Source of the DNA: an uncultured Tepidimonas sp.
Lineage (GTDB): Bacteria > Pseudomonadota > Gammaproteobacteria > Burkholderiales > Burkholderiaceae_C
NCBI GenBank assembly: GCA_937949455.1
Contig: CALEDU010000151.1
Coordinates: forward strand, 1-6,745
Reading direction: 5' to 3'
Length of the DNA: 6,745 bases
Under the pieces are notes generated by a model. It made no database searches and had not been told where the DNA came from. It worked only from the letters and a program-made list of their open reading frames with translations. Made by a program: the position numbers and the translations under genes. Each line of letters begins with the position of its first letter. Positions within the stretch are counted from its first letter, which is position 1. Positions 1 through 6,745 of this stretch are shown in pieces.

Positions 1-201
1 GGTGAGCGCAAAGCCGAAGCGCACCGGCGTGGCCGAGAAGGCCGCCACCAACGCCAGACCATGCAGCATGACCGTGCCGAGTGTCAGCCAAGCCACCGCA
101 AGGCGCCCCAGCCGGGCTGCGCCCGCGGCCAGCGCGGCGTAGCCGAACGCAGCGCCCAGCGCGGGCGCAACCGTCCACCAGGGGCTGGTCGGTACAATCA
201 T
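1..201 (-). CDS. Cytochrome c assembly protein CcsA / YpjD-like membrane protein, N-terminal part (runs off left edge)
   Basis: Only the first 67 codons are in the window, and the frame stays open to base 1. The visible part has two hydrophobic segments, about residues 10-29 and 35-57. The second contains a conserved-looking LHGLAL stretch with His47 and is followed by RFGFAL. This pattern fits the small CcsA/HemX-like inner-membrane proteins annotated as YpjD or cytochrome c biogenesis protein. In E. coli ypjD lies beside ffh, so the neighbour supports the call. The biochemical role of the YpjD branch is less settled than that of true CcsA haem handling. The start chosen is the ATG at 201-199, which puts a transmembrane segment close to the N-terminus as in relatives. 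No Shine-Dalgarno precedes it. An in-frame ATG at 228-226, with an AGGG eight bases upstream of it, would add nine residues but would overlap the ffh start codon. Family assignment is fairly good; the start is uncertain. Confidence 0.72.
   Translation of the reverse strand, partial: MIVPTSPWWTVAPALGAAFGYAALAAGAARLGRLAVAWLTLGTVMLHGLALVAAFSATPVRFGFALT
193..198 (+). promoter_or_regulatory. Putative -10 element for ffh
   Basis: TACAAT matches 5 of 6 bases of the sigma-70 -10 consensus. It would give a start site near 205 and a leader of about 22 bases. It lies inside the first codons of the divergent gene on the other strand. No clear -35 hexamer is visible, which is common for GC-rich promoters judged by eye. 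Confidence 0.42.
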
Positions 202-207
202 TCTATT

Positions 208-213
208 AGTGTA
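208..213 (-). promoter_or_regulatory. Putative -10 element for the CcsA/YpjD-like gene
   Basis: TACACT on the minus strand matches 4 of 6 bases of the sigma-70 consensus TATAAT. It ends six bases before the chosen ATG, so a transcript from it would start at or very near the A of the start codon. I see no good -35 hexamer 16-18 bp upstream. The same nine bases, CGTTACACT, occur before the manganese riboswitch, where the position also fits a -10. Confidence 0.35.
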
Positions 214-226
214 ACGAAGCCCCGCC

Positions 227-1594
227 ATGGCATCTGCCCTTACCGAAAAACTGTCGCGCCTGGTCAAGCAGATCCGCGGACAGGCCCGCATCACCGAAGA
301 CAATGTCCAGGACATGCTGCGCGAGGTGCGCCTGGCGCTGCTCGAGGCCGACGTGGCGCTGCCGGTGGTGCGCGACTTCATCGCCTGCGTCAAGGACAAG
401 GCGCTGGGGCAGGATGTGGTCGGTTCGCTGACCCCCGGCCAGGCGCTGGTGGGCATCATCCACCGGGAGCTCGCCGCCACGATGGGCGAGGGCGTGGCCG
501 ACGTGAATCTGGCCACGCAGCCACCGGCGGTGATCTTGATGGCTGGGCTGCAAGGCGCCGGCAAGACCACCACCACCGCCAAGCTGGCCAGGTGGCTGAT
601 CGAGCGGCGCAAGAAGAAGGTGCTCACCGTCAGCGGTGACGTCTACCGCCCGGCGGCGATCGAGCAACTGCGCATGGTGACTCAGCAAGCGGGGGCGCAG
701 TGGTTCCCCAGCTCGCCAGACCAGAAGCCACTGGACATTGCGCGCTCGGCGCTGGACTATGCGCGCAAGCACTACTTCGACGTGCTGATCGTCGATACCG
801 CTGGCCGGCTGGCGATCGACGAAGCGATGATGCAGGAAATCCGTGCGCTGCACGCGGAGTTGAAGCCTGTCGAGACGCTGTTCGTCGTCGATGCGATGCA
901 GGGGCAAGATGCGGTCAACACCGCGCGCGCATTCAAGGAGGCACTGCCACTGACCGGCATCGTGCTGACCAAGCTCGACGGTGATTCGCGCGGCGGGGCG
1001 GCGCTGTCGGTGCGCGCGGTCACCGGCGCGCCGATCAAGTTTGCCGGCGTCAGTGAAAAGCTCGACGGGCTGGAGCTGTTCGACGCCGAGCGCCATGCCG
1101 GCCGTATCCTGGGCATGGGCGACATCGTCGCGCTGGTGGAGCAGGTCACTGCCGGGGTCGATCTGCAGCAGGCGCAAAAGCTCGCCTCCAAGGTCAAGAG
1201 TGGCGGCTTCGACCTGGAGGACTTCCTCGAGCAGATCCGCCAAATGAAAAAGATGGGAGGTCTCTCGAGCCTGCTGGACAAGCTGCCGACGCAGCTGGCC
1301 GCCAAGGCTGGTGAAGCCGAGCTCGACCGCGCCGAAAAGGACATCCGCCGCAAGGAGGGCATCATCTGTTCGATGACGCCTGAGGAGCGGCGCAAGCCCG
1401 AGCTCATCAAGGCCAGTCGCAAGCGCCGTATCGCCGCCGGTGCCGGGGTGCAGGTACAGGAGGTCAACCGCTTGCTCAAGGAGTTCGAGCAAATGCAGGC
1501 GATGATGAAGAAGATGAAGGGCGGCGGCCTAATGAAAATGATGAAGCGCTTGGGCGGCATGAAGGGCCTGCCCGGCGGTTTGCCCGGCTTGTGA
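227..1594 (+). CDS. ffh: Signal recognition particle protein Ffh (SRP54 GTPase)
   Basis: This is the protein subunit of the bacterial SRP. It binds 4.5S RNA and hydrophobic signal sequences on ribosomes, then docks with FtsY to deliver inner-membrane proteins to the translocon. The 455-residue length fits the family (E. coli about 453). The N domain (ALLEADVALPVV near residues 40-51) leads into the G domain. Its P-loop is GLQGAGKT at 107-114, followed by DTAGR at 190-194, the DAMQGQDAVNTA stretch, and TKLDGD at 248-253. From about residue 300 comes the methionine-rich M domain, with the SRKRRIAAGAG RNA-binding region. The protein ends in a run of Met, Lys and Gly. The ATG at 227 is preceded only by a weak GAAG seven bases upstream. 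The gene diverges from the CcsA/YpjD-like gene across 25 bp. No terminator is evident after the stop, so the next gene may be read through. Confidence 0.98.
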   Translation: MASALTEKLSRLVKQIRGQARITEDNVQDMLREVRLALLEADVALPVVRDFIACVKDKALGQDVVGSLTPGQALVGIIHRELAATMGEGVADVNLATQPPAVILMAGLQGAGKTTTTAKLARWLIERRKKKVLTVSGDVYRPAAIEQLRMVTQQAGAQWFPSSPDQKPLDIARSALDYARKHYFDVLIVDTAGRLAIDEAMMQEIRALHAELKPVETLFVVDAMQGQDAVNTARAFKEALPLTGIVLTKLDGDSRGGAALSVRAVTGAPIKFAGVSEKLDGLELFDAERHAGRILGMGDIVALVEQVTAGVDLQQAQKLASKVKSGGFDLEDFLEQIRQMKKMGGLSSLLDKLPTQLAAKAGEAELDRAEKDIRRKEGIICSMTPEERRKPELIKASRKRRIAAGAGVQVQEVNRLLKEFEQMQAMMKKMKGGGLMKMMKRLGGMKGLPGGLPGL

Positions 1595-1670
1595 TCTCGG
1601 TCCGGACCCGTCGGCGCGACCAGGGGTATTGATCCAGCGCAATCCCCGCAGGCGTTTGGCAGCGTACCAT

Positions 1671-2306
1671 ATGGCGGCTGTGGTTACGATTGAACTGCTG
1701 CTGACGGGGCTTGCGCTGGCGGCCGCCCTGGCCGTGCGGCCGTGGCGGCTGCTTGGTGGCCCTTTGCTCACGCCCACACTGGCGTCGGCAGCTCTGTTGC
1801 CCTGGTTTTGGTTGTTGCCGCAGCATTTGCCGCAGGGCATGGCGGTGCAGTTTTCCGGGGCCAGTTTGCTGGTGTTGATGTTGGGCTGGCCGCTGGCCGT
1901 GCCAGTGTTGGCGCTTGTGGCGGTCGCCGTGTGGCTGCTGGGCCAGGCAGGCTGGGAGGCGGTGTTGTCGCAATGGGTTTGGGTCGGGCTGGTGCCGGCA
2001 ACGCTGGCCTTGCTCATCGGCTGGGTGCTGCGGCGCTGGCTGCCACCCAATGTGTTCATCTACACGCTCGGGCGCGGCTTTATTGGCACTGCGGTTGCGC
2101 TGTTCATCTCCGGTGTGTTGTACGAGGGCATCCACCACCTGATGGACGGTGTCACCGTGCACGAGGCGCTGGTGGCGCGCTGGCTGATGGCGTGGGGCGA
2201 TGCGTTCCTGACGGGGCTGTTTGCGGCGGTGTTCGTGGCATTTGCCCCGCAGTGGCTGGCCACCTGGTCCGACGAGCGCTACCTGCGCCCGCCGCCCAAG
2301 GCGTGA
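1671..2306 (+). CDS. CbiM-like membrane protein (energy-coupling factor permease family), function unassigned
   Basis: A 211-residue, very hydrophobic protein with about six membrane segments, roughly residues 4-22, 32-50, 64-90, 102-120, 128-150 and 170-192. Several stretches resemble the stand-alone CbiM-family proteins (cobalt/nickel ECF S-component family) of betaproteobacteria, as recalled: FSGASLLVLMLGWP at 61-74, LPPNVFIYTL at 124-133, GDAFLTG at 176-182, and the C-terminal PQWLATWSDERYL at 193-205. In classical CbiM the N-terminal Met-His region binds the metal. Here the start region has no His; the histidines present are at 52, 155, 156 and 164. No ECF ATPase or T component adjoins it, so transport of cobalt or nickel is not supported by context. 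The ATG at 1671 is preferred because translation then begins just before the first membrane segment. A TTG at 1629 is possible, but its AGGGG is only two bases away. It begins 76 bp after ffh, without a visible terminator between them, and is convergent with folA. Confidence 0.7.
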   Translation: MAAVVTIELLLTGLALAAALAVRPWRLLGGPLLTPTLASAALLPWFWLLPQHLPQGMAVQFSGASLLVLMLGWPLAVPVLALVAVAVWLLGQAGWEAVLSQWVWVGLVPATLALLIGWVLRRWLPPNVFIYTLGRGFIGTAVALFISGVLYEGIHHLMDGVTVHEALVARWLMAWGDAFLTGLFAAVFVAFAPQWLATWSDERYLRPPPKA

Positions 2307-2327
2307 TGCCGTCGATGCCGTTGCCTG

Positions 2328-2861
2328 TCAATGCCGCTCGTAGGTCACGAAGGCGAACGGCAGCCCGCCGGCGCTGACATGCGGCTCGCGCGCCGTCTCG
2401 TGCCAGCCGGGGCCAAGCGTCGGCGCGAAGGCGTCGCCGTCGAAGGCGCGCTCGATCTCGGTGACGACGGCGCGCCGCGCCAGGGGCTCGGCCTGCGCAT
2501 AGACCTGCGCGCCACCGATCACCCACACCTCCGTGGGGGGCTGCCCGTGCGGTCCATGCAGCGTGCGGCAGTGCGCCAGTGCCGCTTCGAGGCCGTCGAG
2601 CGGCACCGCGCCGGCGGCGGCCAGCTCCGCAGCGCGCGCCGCATCACGCGTCAGTACCAGGTTGACGCGCTCGGGCAGCGGGCGAAAGCGCGGCGGCAGC
2701 GACGCCCACGTCGTGCGCCCCATGATGACCGGGCAGCCCTGCGTCAGGCGGCGAAAGTGGGCCAGATCCTCCGGCAGGTGCCAGGGCAGGGCGGGGTGGC
2801 CGTCGCGGGTGCAGCCGATGACGCCGTTGGCGGCGCGGGCCAGGATCAGATTGAGTCGCAT
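2328..2861 (-). CDS. folA: Dihydrofolate reductase
   Basis: The enzyme reduces dihydrofolate to tetrahydrofolate with NADPH, supplying one-carbon carriers for thymidylate, purine and methionine synthesis in the cytosol. The 177-residue chain carries the DHFR landmarks in order. ARAANGVIG is at 8-16. [13 protein letters not shown] is at 26-38, where Asp32 corresponds to the catalytic acid (Asp27 of E. coli). [10 protein letters not shown] is at 43-52, with the cofactor-binding Arg49. These are followed by NLVLTR, then [10 protein letters not shown] with the Gly-Gly loop, and a VTEI...DGD segment near the C-terminus. The start is taken at the ATG at 2861; an ATG three codons upstream (2870) gives MTAM and is equally open. 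No strong Shine-Dalgarno serves either. thyA, a frequent partner, is not adjacent. The gene is convergent with the CbiM-like gene (21 bp apart) and divergent from alaS. Confidence 0.96.
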   Translation of the reverse strand: MRLNLILARAANGVIGCTRDGHPALPWHLPEDLAHFRRLTQGCPVIMGRTTWASLPPRFRPLPERVNLVLTRDAARAAELAAAGAVPLDGLEAALAHCRTLHGPHGQPPTEVWVIGGAQVYAQAEPLARRAVVTEIERAFDGDAFAPTLGPGWHETAREPHVSAGGLPFAFVTYERH

Positions 2862-2868
2862 GGCAGTC

Positions 2869-2874
2869 ATTATC
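2869..2874 (-). promoter_or_regulatory. Putative -10 element for folA
   Basis: GATAAT on the minus strand matches 5 of 6 bases of the -10 consensus. Seven bases separate it from the ATG at 2861, so transcription would begin at about that codon and miss the alternative ATG at 2870. A -35 hexamer is not recognisable at the usual spacing. Confidence 0.35.
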
Positions 2875-2917
2875 CGGTCAGCGCCCCGGGGGCAGCACTG
2901 CAGCTGTTGCCGCCCCG

Positions 2918-2923
2918 TAAAAT
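2918..2923 (+). promoter_or_regulatory. Putative -10 element for alaS
   Basis: TAAAAT, 5 of 6 matches to the -10 consensus, is an AT-rich island in a GC-rich stretch. It lies 29 bases before the alaS start, giving a leader of about 22 bases. The -35 region (around 2895-2900) is weak. An imperfect dyad, GGCAGC at 2891-2896 and GTTGCC at 2906-2911, sits over the region between them. Whether it has a role is unknown. Confidence 0.42.
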
Positions 2924-2952
2924 GGCAGGTTAGCCCAACGCTTCCGACCGAC

Positions 2953-5592
<2,640 letters not shown>

Positions 5593-5622
5593 CCCGCCCG
5601 GTTCCTAGCGGGCCCGTGAAAT

Positions 5623-5644
5623 CCCGTTGTGGCTCAACAACGGG
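5623..5644. terminator. Hairpin between convergent alaS and GDT1-family gene, possible bidirectional terminator
   Basis: A perfect 8-bp stem, CCCGTTGT (5623-5630) with ACAACGGG (5637-5644), encloses a six-base loop. It begins 30 bases after the alaS stop and directly abuts the stop codon of the minus-strand gene. Neither side has a long U-tract; the minus side has ATTTCA. It may end transcripts weakly or protect 3' ends. A smaller CCCGC/GCGGG stem at 5593-5612 precedes it. Confidence 0.5.
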
Positions 5645-5645
5645 C

Positions 5646-6206
5646 TTACCATCCCAGCAAAGCCCAGAGCCCCAGCCCCGTGAGTAGGGCTGCCGCGCCC
5701 CAGTGGATGGCGCGCACGGGCAGGCGGTGTGCCATGCGGTCGCCGAGCCAGACGGCCGGCGCATTGGCGATCATCATGCCCAGCGTGGTGCCAGCTACCA
5801 CGGCCAGCCAGTCCTGGAAACGGGCTGCCAGGGCGACGGTGGCCACCTGGTTCTTGTCGCCCATTTCGGCCAGGAAGAACACCACGCAGGTGGTGCCAAA
5901 CACGCCCCAGCGGCTGCGTACCGAGGGTGCGTCGTCATCGAGCCGGTCGGGGATGAGCATCCAGGCCGCCATGGCAAGAAAGCCGATGCCCAGCACCCAG
6001 CGCAGCACGTCGTCGGTGAGCCAGCGCGCCAACAAGAGGCCGATGCCGCCGGCCAGTGCATGGTTGGCCAGTGTGGCCGCGAAGATGCCCCACACGATGG
6101 GCCACGGCTTGCGAAAGCGGGCGGCCAGCAGCAGGGCCAGGAGTTGCGTCTTGTCGCCGATTTCGGCGAGGGCCACCAGGCCGGTGGAGGTGAGAAAAGC
6201 TTCCAT
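5646..6206 (-). CDS. TMEM165/GDT1 family (UPF0016) membrane protein, probable manganese exporter
   Basis: The family consists of cation transporters with two copies of an E-x-G-D-[KR]-[TS] motif that form the ion path. Bacterial members export Mn2+ from the cytoplasm. The 186-residue protein shows both repeats: LAEIGDKTQ at 13-21 and LAEMGDKNQ at 112-120. Each is followed by a similar hydrophobic stretch (LLALLLAARF and VATVALAARF), as expected of an internally duplicated protein with about six membrane segments. An acidic linker (DRLDDD near 87-92) separates the halves. The second motif has Asn119 where Thr or Ser is usual. The start is set at the ATG at 6206, which has an AGGA six bases upstream and opens directly into the first repeat. 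A longer reading from 6278 would start inside the riboswitch. The leader carries a Mn2+ riboswitch, which strongly supports a manganese role. I give no symbol because usage varies between mneA, mnx and unnamed. Confidence 0.93.
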   Translation of the reverse strand: MEAFLTSTGLVALAEIGDKTQLLALLLAARFRKPWPIVWGIFAATLANHALAGGIGLLLARWLTDDVLRWVLGIGFLAMAAWMLIPDRLDDDAPSVRSRWGVFGTTCVVFFLAEMGDKNQVATVALAARFQDWLAVVAGTTLGMMIANAPAVWLGDRMAHRLPVRAIHWGAAALLTGLGLWALLGW

Positions 6207-6212
6207 GAGGCA

Positions 6213-6216
6213 TCCT
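6213..6216 (-). promoter_or_regulatory. Ribosome binding site of the GDT1-family gene
   Basis: AGGA on the minus strand lies six bases ahead of the ATG at 6206 and is the best Shine-Dalgarno in the window. It fixes the start downstream of the riboswitch. It sits directly after CCAGCCC (6218-6224), which can pair with GGGCTGG (6250-6256), so access to it may be controlled by the leader fold. Confidence 0.65.
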
Positions 6217-6277
6217 GGGGCTGGCAGTGGTGCCATGGACGCAGCCCTCCCAGCCCGAAACCGAGGGACGACGGCCA

Positions 6278-6380
6278 TGGGTCTTGCCAGACTCGTGAGT
6301 TGCCACGGCCATGCCGGTGAGCGGCAAGTATGTTGACCGTGGCCCCGCCAAGGCAGCGGGCGGCTACTCCCCCAAAAGCT
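6278..6380 (-). ncRNA. yybP-ykoY manganese riboswitch (aptamer)
   Basis: The minus strand carries the hallmark sequences of this class in the right order. GGGGGAGTAGCC is at 6373-6362 (L1 side), GTCAACATACT at 6337-6327 (L3), and GGCAAGACC at 6288-6280 (3' closing side). Pairing fits the known four-way junction. P1 is TGGG (6374-6371) with CCCA (6281-6278). P2 is CCCGC (6360-6356) with GCGGG (6348-6344). P3 is a perfect 7-bp GCCACGG (6343-6337) with CCGTGGC (6308-6302). P3.1 is TGCCG (6326-6322) with CGGCA (6316-6312), distal to L3. A short ACT/AGT hairpin fits P4. Mn2+ docks L1 against L3 in this class and generally turns on export genes. It sits about 70 bases upstream of the GDT1-family start. 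The aptamer is near certain; the exact ends are estimates. Confidence 0.95.
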
Positions 6381-6385
6381 GCGCC

Positions 6386-6391
6386 AGTGTA
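6386..6391 (-). promoter_or_regulatory. Putative -10 element for the riboswitch / GDT1 transcript
   Basis: TACACT on the minus strand is followed six bases later by 6379, just ahead of the riboswitch's GGGGGAGTAG. That places the predicted RNA start where the aptamer should begin. The -35 region is poor. Two overlapping inverted repeats cover this promoter: GTCAC/GTGAC at 6412-6400 and GTGACG/CGTTAC at 6405-6389. Either could be an operator, but I do not recognise a known site. Confidence 0.42.
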
Positions 6392-6456
6392 ACGTGTTTC
6401 GTCACGCCGTGACTCTGGAGCCCGAGTGCGGCGGAGTGATCGCGCGGCCCCATTGG

Positions 6457-6745
6457 TTATGACGTCGCGGGCCAGTCGAGCTGGCGCTGGCTAATGAAGC
6501 ACCGGTGTTCGCCCGTGACCGGGTCGTCGAAGGCGATGGCGCGGGCCAGCAGGCGCAGCGGGGTAGCGAAATCTTCCGGCTCGTCCGGCTGGCGGCGCAC
6601 CACGGGGTAGAACTGGTCGCCCACGATGGGCAGACCCAACCCTTGCATGTGCACGCGCAGTTGGTGGCGCCGTCCCGTCACCGGGTGCAGGCGGTACAGC
6701 GCCCACGGGCCGCGCTGCTCGATACAGTCGATATGGGTTTCGCTG
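6457..6745 (-). CDS. RluA-family pseudouridine synthase, C-terminal part (runs off right edge)
   Basis: The last 95 codons of a gene that enters from the right edge. Enzymes of this family isomerise uridine to pseudouridine in rRNA or tRNA. The visible segment has the conserved C-terminal core: YRLHPVTGRRHQLRVHM, then GLPIVGDQFYP and LRLLARAIAF. It ends in the usual DDPVTGE stretch and a short hydrophilic tail. The catalytic Asp motif (HRLD type) and any S4 domain lie outside the window, so the particular target cannot be assigned. The LPIVGD...YP spacing and the long acidic insert (PDEPEDF) suggest the generic RluA-like synthase of betaproteobacteria rather than RluC or RluD, but this is a weak inference. 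It lies upstream of the riboswitch on the same strand. No clear terminator separates them, so readthrough into the riboswitch leader is possible. Confidence 0.9.
   Translation of the reverse strand, partial: SETHIDCIEQRGPWALYRLHPVTGRRHQLRVHMQGLGLPIVGDQFYPVVRRQPDEPEDFATPLRLLARAIAFDDPVTGEHRCFISQRQLDWPATS

Noticed and set aside
206..1492. 428-codon open frame on the minus strand opposite ffh.
   Set aside because: Antisense shadow of ffh. Its composition is rich in His, Gln and Arg with no family motif, as expected from complementing GC-rich codons.
1599..1610. GGTCCGGACC palindrome after ffh as a terminator.
   Set aside because: A perfect palindrome with no loop and no U-tract does not make a usable terminator.
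1742..2377. 211-codon frame overlapping the CbiM-like gene in another frame.
   Set aside because: It is rich in Ala, Gly and Arg and lacks membrane segments or motifs. The 1671 frame shows coherent membrane segments and family motifs.
2533..2952. The alaS frame is open for 140 codons upstream of its ATG.
   Set aside because: This stretch is the antisense of folA, which is clearly the real gene. AlaRS homologues begin at about the 2953 start.
6207..6278. 24-residue N-terminal extension of the GDT1-family protein from an ATG at 6278.
   Set aside because: It begins within P1 of the riboswitch and has no Shine-Dalgarno. The ATG at 6206 has a good AGGA and matches the family start.
6400..6412. 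GTCACGGCGTGAC as a terminator for the pseudouridine synthase gene.
   Set aside because: The stem is only 5 bp with a 3-base loop and has no following U-tract. It is recorded instead as a possible operator.

Overview
This window looks like a piece of an ordinary chromosome from a GC-rich betaproteobacterium, most likely Burkholderiales. That placement is inferred from codon use, from the closeness of the Ffh, AlaRS and DHFR sequences to that group as I remember it, and from gene order; I could not run a search. I see no mobile element, CRISPR array, rRNA or tRNA, and no sign of horizontal transfer.

Layout from left to right. Positions 1-201 (minus) hold the N-terminal 67 codons of a CcsA/YpjD-type membrane protein. 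It diverges from ffh (227-1594, plus), the GTPase subunit of the signal recognition particle, across only 25 bp. A CbiM-like membrane protein (1671-2306, plus) follows ffh. Convergent to it is folA, dihydrofolate reductase (2328-2861, minus). Divergent from folA is alaS, alanyl-tRNA synthetase (2953-5592, plus). A hairpin at 5623-5644 separates alaS from a convergent TMEM165/GDT1-family (UPF0016) membrane protein (5646-6206, minus). Upstream of that gene lies a clear yybP-ykoY manganese riboswitch (about 6278-6380, minus) with a probable promoter. The right edge holds the last 95 residues of an RluA-type pseudouridine synthase (6457-6745, minus).

Most genes are housekeeping: protein targeting, folate reduction, tRNA charging and RNA modification. 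They do not form one pathway. The only self-contained regulatory unit is the riboswitch plus GDT1-family exporter, which reads as a manganese-sensing leader controlling a manganese efflux protein.

The other points of note are in initiation regions. For both the CcsA-like gene and folA, the best -10-like hexamer sits 6-7 bp before the preferred start codon, which would give a leaderless or nearly leaderless mRNA. The ffh -10 element lies inside the first codons of the divergent gene. I found no convincing undescribed system here.
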